NCBI GenBank assembly: GCA_958433005.1
Contig: CAUAWV010000002.1
Location: 1 to 64,000, forward strand
Source: an uncultured Collinsella sp.
GTDB taxonomy: Bacteria > Actinomycetota > Coriobacteriia > Coriobacteriales > Coriobacteriaceae
Direction of reading: 5' to 3'
Length of the DNA: 64,000 nt
How positions within the stretch are numbered: the first letter of the stretch is position 1; every line of letters begins with the position of its first letter. The notes below the pieces were generated by a model. That model had not been told where the DNA came from. It was given only the letters and a program-made list of their open reading frames with translations, and did not search any database. Position numbers and translations under genes: made by a program. This document shows positions 50,869-63,080 of the stretch, piece by piece.

Positions 50869-53004
50869 CTAGTGGATAAGCTTAAAGTCCAAGTGTCCAC
50901 GCGTGGTATTGACGCGCGAGACCTCGATAATCACGCGCTGGCCCAGTTCATAGCGAGTCCCCGTGTCGGCGCCCGTCAGCGTAAGCGCGTCCTCGTCGAA
51001 CTCGAACCACTCGTTGCCCAGGCTCTTAATTGAAACCAGGCCCTCGACCTGCGTCAAATCCAGGCGTACGAACAGGCCCATACTGCTAACCCACGAGACG
51101 GTTCCGGCATAGCGCTCGCCCAGACGGTCCTCATAGTACTGGGCAATCTTAATCTTTTGCGTCGCATGGCTGGCGGCATCTGCCGCGCGCTCGGCATCGC
51201 TGCATGCGCGGCAGATCTGCGGCAGAATGCGCGGCAGCGACTCGCGCCCCTTGCCGATCAGCCGCGGCGTACGGACCAAGGCGTCCTTGCCGCCGAGCTG
51301 CTCATAGGCCAACTGCAGTTTGAGTACGCGGTGCACCACCAGATCGGGGTAGCGACGGATGGGACTCGTAAAGTGACAGTAGCACGGCGCGGCGAGCGCA
51401 AAGTGGCCCTCGTTGCGCGGCTTGTACAGCGCGCGCTGCATGCTGCGCAGAAGCAGCGTGTTGACGAGCGGTGCGTTGGCCGTACCGGCGGCAGCATCGA
51501 CTGCAGCCTGCAGCTCATCGGGACTCCCCAGGGCGATACCGGCAGCACGGCGATCGTCGATGATGCCTAGCTGCGCCAGCGCAACGGCGGCACCGTGCAG
51601 GCTATCGGGACTCGGATCCTCATGCACGCGATAGCAGGCCTCGATATCGCGGTCGGCCAGCCACTCCGCCACGCACTCGTTGGCGAGCAGCATGGCTTCC
51701 TCGATAAGCGACGTGGCACACGAACGCTCGCGCGCCACAATCTGCACGGGTACTCCGTCCTCATCCAATAGAGCGCGAATCTCGGCCGTGTCAAAATCGA
51801 CTGAGCCGCGGGCGCGACGGATACGACGGCGAAGTTCGGCGAGTTCGTTGGCGGCGACAAGGAAATCGCCGAGGTCGACGTTGTAGCCGCGGGCGGCTTC
51901 CTCGCACGCAAGACCACGCTCAAGCGCGTCCTCGCGCGAGGTCTCGGCAGCCGCAACATCCTCGGCCGCGCCCTCCAGCACCGAATACTCAACCGCGCCG
52001 GCACGCACCAGCAGCGCCTCGGCGCCGTCGTAGTCCATACGCACACGCGAGCGAATCACGCTGGGGTACGGATCGTAATGCCGCACGCGACCCTGCGCAT
52101 CGAGCTCAATATCAACGGTAAACGCAAGACGGTCCTCGTCAGGGCGAAGCGAGCACAGGTCACAGGACAGGCGTTCGGGCAGCATGGGAAGCACGCGATC
52201 GGCCAGATACACCGATGTCGTACGATGGCGAGCCTCAAGATCGATATGCCCGTCCCAAGCCACATAGTGTGAAACGTCGGCGATATGCACGCCCAGCTTG
52301 TAGCCACCCTCGGGCGTACGCTCCAGCGAAATGGCATCGTCAAAGTCGCGCGCGTCGACCGGGTCGATCGTGATGACAAAGCGGTCGCGCAGATCGCGGC
52401 GGAGCGGGTCCTTAAGCGCCACGGACACATCGAGCGAAAGCCCCTCGGCCTCGTCTAGCGCGGCCTCGGGATAGCTATCGGTATAGCCGTAACGCGCCAT
52501 CACATATTGAACGCCCAAATCGGGCGCGTCATCTCCGCCAATGCGGCGTTCGATCGTCACAGTGCCCGATTCCAGGCGCGTCGGGTAGGTCAAAATGCGT
52601 GCGACAACGGCATCACCCGGGCGGACGCCCAGGCGATCCGCCGAGGTATCCTCGGGCAAAATGAAGAAGTCGGCCTTCAGGCGCGAATCGAGCGGCTCAA
52701 TCACACCGAGCGGACCGGCGGTCTGGTACGTGCCCACCACGCTTATAGCTGCGCGCTCAACCACGCCCTCGATCACGGCGCGACGCTCGCCATGCGGGCT
52801 GTTCTTAATGCTAACGGCAACGGTATCGCCGTCCATGATCTCGCGCTTACCGCGGCCCATGACCTTGTAGTCGCCATTCTCGGTTATGACATAGGCACTG
52901 TGCTCATGGAGCTGCACGCGCCCGGTCAGGCTCGAACGGCGTTCGCTGCGCACCGGCCCGCGCTTATTGCGAGCTCCACGCTTATGCTTGTTATTGCGCC
53001 CCAT
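50869..53004 (-). CDS. rnr: Ribonuclease R (RNB-domain exoribonuclease)
   Basis: A 711-residue RNase R/II. A basic N-terminus (RNNKHKRGARNKRG) precedes cold-shock-like domains. The RNB domain has the metal-binding TIDPVDARDFDDAISL, GVHIADVSHYV and LSCDLCSLRP, and later HFTSPIRRYPDLVVHR. A C-terminal S1 domain starts near YAGTVSWVSSMGLFV. It degrades structured RNA 3' to 5' and works with SmpB/tmRNA in quality control. The ATG at 53004 follows TTAGGAGG. smpB lies 8 kb downstream rather than beside it. Confidence 0.93.
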   Translation of the reverse strand: MGRNNKHKRGARNKRGPVRSERRSSLTGRVQLHEHSAYVITENGDYKVMGRGKREIMDGDTVAVSIKNSPHGERRAVIEGVVERAAISVVGTYQTAGPLGVIEPLDSRLKADFFILPEDTSADRLGVRPGDAVVARILTYPTRLESGTVTIERRIGGDDAPDLGVQYVMARYGYTDSYPEAALDEAEGLSLDVSVALKDPLRRDLRDRFVITIDPVDARDFDDAISLERTPEGGYKLGVHIADVSHYVAWDGHIDLEARHRTTSVYLADRVLPMLPERLSCDLCSLRPDEDRLAFTVDIELDAQGRVRHYDPYPSVIRSRVRMDYDGAEALLVRAGAVEYSVLEGAAEDVAAAETSREDALERGLACEEAARGYNVDLGDFLVAANELAELRRRIRRARGSVDFDTAEIRALLDEDGVPVQIVARERSCATSLIEEAMLLANECVAEWLADRDIEACYRVHEDPSPDSLHGAAVALAQLGIIDDRRAAGIALGSPDELQAAVDAAAGTANAPLVNTLLLRSMQRALYKPRNEGHFALAAPCYCHFTSPIRRYPDLVVHRVLKLQLAYEQLGGKDALVRTPRLIGKGRESLPRILPQICRACSDAERAADAASHATQKIKIAQYYEDRLGERYAGTVSWVSSMGLFVRLDLTQVEGLVSIKSLGNEWFEFDEDALTLTGADTGTRYELGQRVIIEVSRVNTTRGHLDFKLIH

Positions 53005-53054
53005 GGCGCCTCCTAACTATCGATTGCCGTTTACATCCCAAGAGTCTACCTAAA

Positions 53055-53139
53055 TGATCCCTAGGGGACGAAGGAAAACGGATCACATAGATAGACCAGC
53101 GCGACGATGATCCGCAATCATGCCGTCCCCTAGGGATCA
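53055..53139. repeat. Family 3 repeat pair forming a large inverted repeat
   Basis: TGATCCCTAGGGGACG (53055-53070) and CGTCCCCTAGGGATCA (53124-53139) are perfect 16-bp arms. The left part, 53055-53085, is a near copy of 5825-5855. It fills the gap between rnr and the ftsX terminator. Confidence 0.85.
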
Positions 53140-53143
53140 AAAA

Positions 53144-53173
53144 AACGGGCCGCCCCATAAGAGACGACCCGTT
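53144..53173 (-). terminator. Terminator of the ftsEX transcript
   Basis: AACGGGC and GACCCGTT pair around a loop containing CCCCATAAG; on the minus strand TTTTTTGATC follows. It lies 25 bp past the ftsX stop. Confidence 0.8.
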
Positions 53174-53197
53174 GGAAGGGATGAATTCCAGGCATGC

Positions 53198-54118
53198 CTA
53201 CACGCGCAGGTAGCGGCGCATGGCTATGGCAGAACCAAAGAGACCGATAATCACACCGACCAGAATCAGCGCAGCATAGGTCACCAGGTAGTACTGCATC
53301 GGCAGGGCAAACGACATCCAGCCGATGCTCTCCTGCAAACGCGGAATCATCAGATTGCGCAGCAGCTCCAGAACGCCGATGGAAAGCAGCGAGCCCAAAA
53401 TGGCCTGCAGTACGCCCTCGGTGATAAACGGGCCGCGAATGAAGCCGTTGCTGGCGCCGACCAGACGCATAATCGCAATCTCACGACGACGCGCCGTGAT
53501 GGACAGGCGAATCGTGTTGTTGATGAAAATGAATGCGATAAAGGTCAAAAGGCCAACGAGCACCACGGCGGCGATGCGGATGTAGTTGGTCACCTGGAAC
53601 AGGCGGCTCACTTCCTCTTGGCCGTACAGCACGCTCGCGTTGACGTCGCCGTCATCCGCGATCTTCTGGAAGTCGGCGTTCTTCTTGAGCTTCTGGGCCG
53701 TGCTCTCGACCTTGGACGGATCGTCCATCTCAATTGCAAACGAAGCCGGCAGCGGGTTCTGGCCATCGAGCGCGCTCATGGTGGCGTCGGCGTTGCCCGA
53801 CATCTTGCTCGTATACTCGGCCAGCGCGTCGTCCTTGTCCTTATAGGTCACGGACTTGACGTTATTCCACGTCTTAAGTTCGGCCTCAAAAGCCTGAACA
53901 TCGGCCTGATCAGCGTCATCACTAATGAACGCGTTGATGACAACCTGATCCTCGACGGTGCCGATCACGGAGTTCAGCATCGCGGAGCCCATGATGAACA
54001 GGCCGATGATAAACAGCGAAAGGAAGATCGTGATGACGGCGCCGAGCGAGGTAGTCCAGTTACGGAAGAAGTGGCTGATTGCCTCTTTGAAGGAGTAGCC
54101 CACGTTAGTTGGTGCCAT
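53198..54118 (-). CDS. ftsX: Cell division protein FtsX
   Basis: A 306-residue permease-like FtsX. One helix (TTSLGAVITIFLSLFIIGLFI) precedes an extracytoplasmic domain of about 120 residues (VEDQVVINAFISDDADQADV), then three helices with IRLSITARRREIAIMRLVGA, the conserved cytoplasmic coupling segment. With FtsE it controls peptidoglycan hydrolases at the septum. The ATG at 54118 overlaps the ftsE end by 14 bp, so the two are translationally coupled. Confidence 0.93.
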   Translation of the reverse strand: MAPTNVGYSFKEAISHFFRNWTTSLGAVITIFLSLFIIGLFIMGSAMLNSVIGTVEDQVVINAFISDDADQADVQAFEAELKTWNNVKSVTYKDKDDALAEYTSKMSGNADATMSALDGQNPLPASFAIEMDDPSKVESTAQKLKKNADFQKIADDGDVNASVLYGQEEVSRLFQVTNYIRIAAVVLVGLLTFIAFIFINNTIRLSITARRREIAIMRLVGASNGFIRGPFITEGVLQAILGSLLSIGVLELLRNLMIPRLQESIGWMSFALPMQYYLVTYAALILVGVIIGLFGSAIAMRRYLRV

Positions 54119-55325
54119 AGTTGCCGTAACCTCCCCTCTCCTGGTCGCGGATAACGTGGCCGCCCTCGAGAGCGATCACGCGACGGTGCATGCTATCGAC
54201 CATCTCGCGGTCGTGCGTGGCGACGATCACGGTGGTGCCGGTGCGGTTAATACGCTCGAGCAGCTTCATGATGCCCAGCGAAATCGCCGGGTCGAGGTTA
54301 CCCGTCGGCTCGTCGCAGATCAGCAGCGGCGGACGGTTGACCATAGCGCGGGCGACGGCAACGCGCTGCTGCTCGCCACCGGAAAGCTGGTCGGGCAGCG
54401 AGTCCATCTGATCGGCCAGACCGACCAGACGCAGCACCTCGGGCACCTGGCTGCGAATGACGCCCTTGGGCTTGCCGATGCACTGCAGGGCAAACGCCAC
54501 GTTTTCGTAGGCGGTCTTTTGCGGCAGAAGCTTAAAGTCCTGGAACACGGCGCCAATCTGGCGGCGCAGGAACGGAACCTTGCGGTTCTTGATCTTCATG
54601 AGGTCCTGACCGGCAACCAGGATGCGGCCGCTCGTCGGCTTGACGTCGCGGTTGAGCGTCGACAGCAGCGTGGTCTTACCCGAGCCGGAGTGACCGACCA
54701 GGAAGACGAACTCGCCCGGATAGATCTCGATGTTGATGTCGTCGAGTGCAGGCTTGTTGGGCTGTGCCGGATAGATCTTGGTGACATGCTCCATAAGGAT
54801 GACGGGCTCGACACCGGCCTGCTTGGCCATCTTCTTGCGGCTGGCCTGCGGATCGATGGGCGCAAACACCGACGTGAAATCGGGGTTGTTGAGCGCGTTA
54901 TCGAGGCTTGCGACCTCGGCGGCCTGATCGCTCTCGACCACCGGGGCAGCAGGCTGCGTGGGGTCGGGAATAGCGGCAAAGAGACCGGACTGCGCAGGCT
55001 GAGGAGCCGGCGTCGCAGGGGCCATGTGGTCGGGAATGCCGGCCATGGTAGGCTGCGGCGTGGCGGCGCCAGCCTGAGGCTGCTCCACGCGAGCGGTCAC
55101 GGCCTGAACGGGCTCAAAACCCGCCGTGCCGGAAAGCGCGACATCGCTGGTGGGATTGTAGGCAAAGGGATCGGATGCCGGCTGTGCCTGATCTGCCGGC
55201 TGAGCGGGAGCCTGAGCAACAGGCTGGCCCTCTGAATCCGGAGTGGCGAAACGACTGCCCTGGACGCCCGTCTGCGTCTTGGGGGCATCATCGCCCGCAC
55301 CGGAGGTACGGAAGTGGTTACCCAC
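54105..55325 (-). CDS. ftsE: Cell division ATP-binding protein FtsE with long N-terminal extension
   Basis: A 406-residue protein. Residues about 175-400 form a complete FtsE: VILMEHVTKIYP, Walker A GHSGSGKTTLL, Q-loop FQDFKLLPQKTAYENVAF, signature LSGGEQQRVAVARAM, Walker B LLICDEPTGNLDP and H-loop THD. The first 170 residues are Pro/Ala/Gln-rich and probably disordered, absent from usual FtsE (about 225 residues). It drives FtsX in septal wall hydrolysis. The start is GTG at 55325 with AAGGAG upstream; no ATG closer to the ATPase domain has a ribosome site. Confidence 0.9.
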   Translation of the reverse strand: MGNHFRTSGAGDDAPKTQTGVQGSRFATPDSEGQPVAQAPAQPADQAQPASDPFAYNPTSDVALSGTAGFEPVQAVTARVEQPQAGAATPQPTMAGIPDHMAPATPAPQPAQSGLFAAIPDPTQPAAPVVESDQAAEVASLDNALNNPDFTSVFAPIDPQASRKKMAKQAGVEPVILMEHVTKIYPAQPNKPALDDINIEIYPGEFVFLVGHSGSGKTTLLSTLNRDVKPTSGRILVAGQDLMKIKNRKVPFLRRQIGAVFQDFKLLPQKTAYENVAFALQCIGKPKGVIRSQVPEVLRLVGLADQMDSLPDQLSGGEQQRVAVARAMVNRPPLLICDEPTGNLDPAISLGIMKLLERINRTGTTVIVATHDREMVDSMHRRVIALEGGHVIRDQERGGYGNYGTN

Positions 55326-55428
55326 TGGTGCTCCTTATCGTCGTGCGTTTAAACTACATGAGCGCTTTGTATTTTAGCAGCATTAGCTTTACTGCACATA
55401 AGAAGCATGGCGGGGTTTGGGTCTCACC

Positions 55429-55556
55429 GGCCGGGCGCAGGGTTACCTCCCAAATCGTCCTCGCGCATGGCCGGCATTTGTCCTGCTCCTGCGGAGCTGC
55501 GGACAAACGCCGGCCTGCGCTGCGGAAAGATTTGGGAGGTAACCCTGCGCCCGGCC
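55429..55556. repeat. 128-bp fold-back with 28-bp perfect arms
   Basis: Arms at 55429-55456 and 55529-55556 begin GGCCGGGCGCAGGGTTACCT and match over 28 of 28 bp. Inside, a second stem (GGCCGGC-TTTGTCC) and a third (GCTCC-TGC-GGAGC) nest, so nearly the whole element folds. It lies upstream of ftsE. The rest of 55326-55775 contains no gene that I can see. Confidence 0.85.
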
Positions 55557-55696
55557 TGCGGCTACTATGGGGCCGACGCACCAACTTGAGATGCTGCGCA
55601 TACAAAGTTGGAAGGGTCTGAATTGCACTTTGTTGGGATGGGCCCGTTTCCCCATGGGAACTTTGCTTGGCAGGACTCTAATTTAAATTCAGCATA

Positions 55697-55729
55697 AACA
55701 GGGGCGCCCTCTTTGAGGACACCCCTGTT
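55697..55729 (-). terminator. Terminator of the transketolase operon
   Basis: AACAGGGG and CCCCTGTT arms, with inner CCTC/GAGG pairing, form a hairpin 47 bp past the transketolase stop. The minus-strand tail is TATGC, so it is weak on T content. Confidence 0.65.
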
Positions 55730-55775
55730 CTGGCTTGTTTGCGGTTGTCGACGCGATACTTTGCCTCGTCTTGCC

Positions 55776-56717
55776 TTATGCCAAGAACTCCTTGGTGGTC
55801 GCCACGATGTTGGCGGCGTCCAGGCCGTACTTGTGCAGGAGCTCGGCACCCGGGCCGGACTCGCCGAAGGTGTCGTTGACGCCAATCTTCTTGAGCGGCG
55901 TCGGGCACTGCTCACACAGAACGTCGGCAACGGCGCTGCCCAGGCCACCGATCACGGAGTGCTCCTCGACGGTCACGACGTGGCCGGTCTTGGTGGCGCT
56001 CTTGACGATCAGGTCGGCATCGATGGGCTTGATGGTGTGCATGTTGATGACCTCGGCATCGATGCCCTCGGCAGCGAGCTGCTCGGCGGCCTCGAGGGCC
56101 TCGCCAACCATTAGGCCGCAGGCGATGATGGTGACGTCGGTGCCCTCGCGCATGACGATGCCCTTGCCTACCTCGAACTTGTAGGTCTCGGGGTCGTTGA
56201 TGACCGGCGAGGCCAGACGGGCAAAGCGCATGTATACGGGGCCGTCGCACTCGTAGGCGGCGCGCGTCACGGCACGAGCCTCCACGTCGTCGGCGGGAAC
56301 GATAACGGTCATGCCGGGGATGACGCGCATGAGAGCGATATCCTCGCAGCACTGGTGCGTGGCGCCGTCCTCGCCCACCGAGATACCGGCGTGCGTGGCA
56401 CCGATCTTAACGTTAAGGTGCGGATAGCCGATGGAGTTGCGGACCTGCTCAAAGGCGCGGCCAGCGGCAAACATGGCAAAGGTGCTCGCGAAGGCGACGC
56501 GGCCGGTGGTCGCGATACCGGCGGCAACACCCATCAGGTTGCTCTCGGCAATGCCCACATCGAAGAAGCGGTCGGGGCAGGCTGCCTTAAACTTGCCGGT
56601 CTGCGTGGCGGCGGCCAGGTCGGCGTCGAGGACCACAAAGTCATCGTGCTCGTTGGCGAGCTCGACGAGGGCCTCGCCGTAGCTTACGCGCGTGGCGATT
56701 TTCTTGACGTCTGCCAT
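55776..56717 (-). CDS. Transketolase, C-terminal subunit
   Basis: A 313-residue C-terminal half of a split transketolase: the pyrimidine-binding domain (VVLDADLAAATQTGKF, then FFDVGIAESNLMGVAAG and ATHAGISVGEDGATHQ) and the C-terminal domain (GCALL-type GLMVGEALEAAEQL). With the N-terminal subunit it makes a thiamine-diphosphate enzyme of the pentose phosphate pathway. The ATG at 56717 lies 1 bp after the stop of the N-terminal gene, with GAGGAG upstream. Confidence 0.92.
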   Translation of the reverse strand: MADVKKIATRVSYGEALVELANEHDDFVVLDADLAAATQTGKFKAACPDRFFDVGIAESNLMGVAAGIATTGRVAFASTFAMFAAGRAFEQVRNSIGYPHLNVKIGATHAGISVGEDGATHQCCEDIALMRVIPGMTVIVPADDVEARAVTRAAYECDGPVYMRFARLASPVINDPETYKFEVGKGIVMREGTDVTIIACGLMVGEALEAAEQLAAEGIDAEVINMHTIKPIDADLIVKSATKTGHVVTVEEHSVIGGLGSAVADVLCEQCPTPLKKIGVNDTFGESGPGAELLHKYGLDAANIVATTKEFLA

Positions 56718-56718
56718 C

Positions 56719-57549
56719 CTAGAGCTCCTCTCCGGCGGCCGTGAGCTCTGCCATGGCCTGCTCAAACTGTTCATCGTTGGGGGCCTTGCCGTGCCAACCC
56801 ACCTGGTTCTCCATAAAGGAAACGCCCTTGCCCTTGGTGGTCTCGGCGATGATGGCGGTCGGCTGACCCTTGGTGGCGCGGGCCTCGGCAAAGGCGGCGC
56901 GGATCTGATCGAAATCGTTGCCGTCGGCGAGCTCCACCACGTGGAACTTGAAGGCGCGGAACTTGTCGGCGAGCGGCATGGGGTCGTTGACCTCCTCGAC
57001 GGGGCCGTCGATCTGCAGGCCATTGTGGTCGACGATCACGCAGAGGTTATCGAGCTGCTGGTTGCCGGCAAACATGGCGGCCTCCCAAACCTGGCCCTCC
57101 TCGCTCTCGCCGTCGCCCAGCAGGGCGTAGGTGCGATAGTCGTCGCCCCAGTGCTTGGCGGCAACGGCCATGCCCACGGCGGCGGAGATGCCCTGGCCGA
57201 GCGAACCGGTGGACATATCGACGCCCGGGGTGTCGTTCATGTTGGGGTGACCTTGCAGGTGGCTGCCGATGTGGCGCAGCGTCTCGAGATCCTCCTTGGG
57301 GAAGAATCCGCGCTCGGCGAGCACGGCGTACAGACCAGGCGCGCAATGACCCTTGGAAAGCACGAAGCGATCGCGGTCGGCCTTGCGGGGGTCGGCCGGG
57401 TCGACGTTCATTTCCTCAAAGTACAGATAGGTCATGATGTCGGCAGCGCCGAGCGAACCGCCCGGATGGCCGGACTTGGCAGCGTGCACGCCGGTGACGA
57501 TGCCCTTCCTTACCTCGTTGGCAACCTTTTTGAGCTCTTCGTCGCTCAT
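56719..57549 (-). CDS. Transketolase, N-terminal subunit
   Basis: A 276-residue N-terminal half with the ThDP diphosphate-binding motif GDGESEEGQVWEAAMFAGNQ and the SGHPGGSLGAADI, LSKGHCAPGLYAVLAERG and STGSLGQGISAAVGMA segments of transketolases. It pairs with the gene that starts 1 bp after its stop. Split transketolases are common in anaerobes. The ATG at 57549 follows AGGAAGG. The upstream 200 bp before the YitT gene's stop is AT-rich and probably holds the promoter. Confidence 0.93.
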   Translation of the reverse strand: MSDEELKKVANEVRKGIVTGVHAAKSGHPGGSLGAADIMTYLYFEEMNVDPADPRKADRDRFVLSKGHCAPGLYAVLAERGFFPKEDLETLRHIGSHLQGHPNMNDTPGVDMSTGSLGQGISAAVGMAVAAKHWGDDYRTYALLGDGESEEGQVWEAAMFAGNQQLDNLCVIVDHNGLQIDGPVEEVNDPMPLADKFRAFKFHVVELADGNDFDQIRAAFAEARATKGQPTAIIAETTKGKGVSFMENQVGWHGKAPNDEQFEQAMAELTAAGEEL

Positions 57550-57757
57550 TGTGCCTTCCTTTCATCCTCTTAAGACAAGATGCGCACGGCACGGAAAGGT
57601 AGTCCCAACACAGCCGCGATGCACGTACGTCATTCATTATGCTGGAAACTGGAAGCTTTACCAGAGTATTTATCATTATTTGAACAATTGAGCAGGCAGA
57701 ACCGCTGATGAAACGGTTTATCAATGTGAACGTCTTTTGGATGGAACGCAGTCGGCC

Positions 57758-58648
57758 CTACGCGTTAATGTCCTTGAATCCCTCACCGAAGGTTTCCGTA
57801 ACGTCGGCGACCGTCACAATGGCGTGAGGATCGCGCTCGCGCACGATCGTTTTGAGGGTGTTGAGCTCGCGGCGGCTCACAATGACCATGATCACCGGCT
57901 TCTCGGCGCCCGAGTACATGCCGGTCGCCTTAAACTTGGTGCAGCCGCGACCCAGGCCATACATGATGTCGGCCGCAATATCGGGAAACTTGTCCGAGAT
58001 GATGAGTACCATACGGCGCCTGTTGCCGCCGTCGACCACGGCATCGATCACGTAGCCGCTAATGACCATCGAAAGGCCCGCATACAGCGCGTTTTCGACC
58101 GAGAAGACCGGGGCCGACAGCGCGCACACGGCAACGTCGATCGCCATGACGGTGGAGCCCACCGGTAGTGACGTATTGCGCGAGATAATCTGACCGATGG
58201 TGTCAGAGCCGCCAGTGTTGGCACCGGCGCGTAGCACCATGCCGTAGCCAATGCCCGTGATAATGCCGCCCCACATAGCGGGCAGCATCAGGTCGGCATG
58301 TGCCAGCGGCGCCACAAACGGAGCGAACAGGTCGGTGAAAAAGCCCAGCAGCACAAAGCCCGTCGCCGTCTGTATCACGTAGAACATGCCACCCTCGCGC
58401 ATAACGACCAGCAGCAGCAAGGCATTCATCACGATGGTTTGAATACCGACAGGCAGCGAGATGCCATGCGAGGCGCCGACCGCCTGGATAATCGTGGCGA
58501 GACCCGTAACGCCGCCGGCAGCAAGACCGTTGGGAATCAAAAACAGGTCCGTCGCGATAGCTGCCAGGGCGCAGCCAAACATGATCTTGGGCAAGTCATG
58601 AAAGAAGTTCAGCGAAAGAATGCGCTTGATGTCCAGACGATATGCCAT
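57758..58648 (-). CDS. YitT family membrane protein
   Basis: A 296-residue YitT protein. Five or so membrane helices carry LFLIPNGLAAGGVTGLATII, GYGMVLRAGANTGGSDTIGQ and ISGYVIDAV. The C-terminal cytoplasmic DUF2179 domain has VLIISDKFPDIAADIMYGLG and GVTKF-type GCTKFKATGMYSG. The function is not established. The start at 58648 (MAYRLD) follows GAGGGAGG, and the prfB terminator sits just upstream at 58664-58689. Confidence 0.88.
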   Translation of the reverse strand: MAYRLDIKRILSLNFFHDLPKIMFGCALAAIATDLFLIPNGLAAGGVTGLATIIQAVGASHGISLPVGIQTIVMNALLLLVVMREGGMFYVIQTATGFVLLGFFTDLFAPFVAPLAHADLMLPAMWGGIITGIGYGMVLRAGANTGGSDTIGQIISRNTSLPVGSTVMAIDVAVCALSAPVFSVENALYAGLSMVISGYVIDAVVDGGNRRRMVLIISDKFPDIAADIMYGLGRGCTKFKATGMYSGAEKPVIMVIVSRRELNTLKTIVRERDPHAIVTVADVTETFGEGFKDINA

Positions 58649-58663
58649 GCTGCCTCCCTCAAA

Positions 58664-58689
58664 AAAGCGCACCCAAACGAGTGCGCTTT
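58664..58689 (-). terminator. Terminator of the secA-prfB transcript
   Basis: AAAGCGCAC and GTGCGCTTT form a 9-bp stem with an 8-nt loop; on the minus strand TTTTTTG follows. It ends only 3 bp before the YitT ribosome site. Confidence 0.85.
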
Positions 58690-58778
58690 GAACTTCTTAC
58701 TGTATTCGATTCTACCGATTCACCGGGCAAATACCACCCCTGCGAAGTGTTTGCATCGACCCGGAGCCAATCATGTGC

Positions 58779-59926
58779 CTAGGCAGACGATGCTTCCGCA
58801 TCGGCGTTGCTGGTTGCCCAACGATGGTAGCCGATCACAAACGGATCCAGATCGCCATCGTCGAGAACGGCCTCGACGTTGCTGGTCTCCACGCCCGTGC
58901 GCAGGTCCTTGACCATCTGATACGGGTAGAGCACGTAGCTGCGAATCTGGTTGCCAAAACCGATCGTGGTCTTGGGCCCGCGAATCTCATCCAGGGCCTC
59001 GGCGCGCTTCTCGAGCTCGATCTCGTACAGACGGGCCTTGAGAATCTGCATGCACGCGGCCTTGTTTTGAATCTGGCTGCGCTCGTTTTGGCAAGTGACA
59101 ACGATGCCGCTGGGAAAATGCGTCACGCGTACGGCAGAGTCGGTGGTGTTGACGCCCTGGCCGCCCGGACCGCTCGCGTGATACACGTCCACGCGGATAT
59201 CGTCGGGACTGATCTCGATGTCGATATCGTCAGGCAACACGGGAATGACCTCGACGCCGGCAAACGTGGTCTGGCGGCGCTTCTTATCATCGGTGGGGCT
59301 GATGCGTACCAGGCGGTGAACGCCGGCCTCGGCGCGCAGCATGCCAAACGCGTCCTTGCCCTCGACGGTAAAGGTCGCACGGTCGATGCCGATGACCTCA
59401 GCCGCGGGGCAGTCGTTAATGGTGACCTTCCAGCCGCGACGCTGGCAGTACTTCATGTACATCTTAAAGAGCATGAAGGTCCAGTCCTGTGCCTCCAGGC
59501 CACCCTGTCCGGGCTTGATGGTCACAATCGCGTCGCCGTGATCGAACTCACCGGTAAACCAGCTCGAAAGCTCGAGCTCGTCGATAGCGCGGGCCAGGCG
59601 TTCTGCCGTAGCGGCAGCCTCCTCGCGCAATGCGGCGGCATCGGGGTCGTCGCCCATCTCCTCGGCAAGCTCCAGCGCCGCGCGGGCGTCAGATAGCTCG
59701 CCGCGCGCGGTATCCACGGCAGCGATATCTTCCTTGGCGCGAGCGATCTCCTCCATGGTGGCGCGAGCGGCGTCGGCGTCATCCCAAAAGCCGGGGGCCA
59801 CGCTTTTTGCCTCGAGCTCGGTCACGCGCGTGCGCTTCTCGTCCAAATGAAGATACGACTCGACCTCGCCGAGCCGGTCCGCAAACGCGTCCAGCTCGGC
59901 GGGCGTTACCTCTAAAGCCTCGGCCA

Positions 59927-59927
<1 letters not shown>
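58779..59927 (-). CDS. prfB: Peptide chain release factor 2
   Basis: A 382-residue RF2. The GGQ loop is HASGPGGQGVNTTDSAVR, which triggers peptide release. The stop-codon recognition loop reads GVHRLVRISPTDDKKRRQTT: the usual SPF tripeptide is SPT. The programmed frameshift of many prfB genes is absent, since the region encoding VESYLHLDEK has CTT CAT where E. coli has CTT TGA. The start at 59927 overlaps the secA stop in TAATG. It terminates at UGA and UAA. Confidence 0.95.
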
Positions 59928-62734
<2,807 letters not shown>

Positions 62735-62869
62735 GTGGTTTTCCTTTTTGGCCATCGCCCACGCCATGCAGCCTCGGGCGAGTTAAACACAGATAAATGT
62801 ACTTTAGCCAAACAGGACGCGGCCTATACGGTCGACCTCGACCGCCACGTAATAACTACGACCCGACCG

Positions 62870-62904
62870 ACCTGCCAAAAAGGGACTGGTTTATTTTGGC
62901 AGGT
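62870..62904. repeat. Family 5 palindrome
   Basis: ACCTGCCAAAA and TTTTGGCAGGT arms surround AGGGACTGGTTTA, a near copy of 50711-50749. It lies in the gap between secA and rpmE, which carries no gene. Confidence 0.8.
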
Positions 62905-62935
62905 TTTATCTGGGAAAACGCCGTCACTCTGCCAT

Positions 62936-63002
62936 TTGGTGCAAACCAACCTGTCCCCTTCGCACCAATCTGGTGCAATGGGGACAGGTTGGTTTGCACC
63001 AA
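62936..63002. repeat. Family 4 palindrome with 23-bp perfect arms
   Basis: TTGGTGCAAACCAACCTGTCCCC-type arms match perfectly over 23 bp (62936-62958 with 62980-63002), and the centre has GCACCA-ATC-TGGTGC. It is the best-preserved copy of the family seen at 16951 and 27930. Confidence 0.88.
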
Positions 63003-63013
63003 TAAAATGAAAA

Positions 63014-63043
63014 GGGCCGCGCACCCAAATGGGTGCGCGGCCC
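63014..63043 (-). terminator. Terminator of rpmE
   Basis: GGGCCGCGCACCC and GGGTGCGCGGCCC form a 13-bp stem; on the minus strand TTTTCATTTTA follows. Confidence 0.88.
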
Positions 63044-63080
63044 TCATGCCATGAATGCGAGTGTTTCCGCGACGAGCTAT

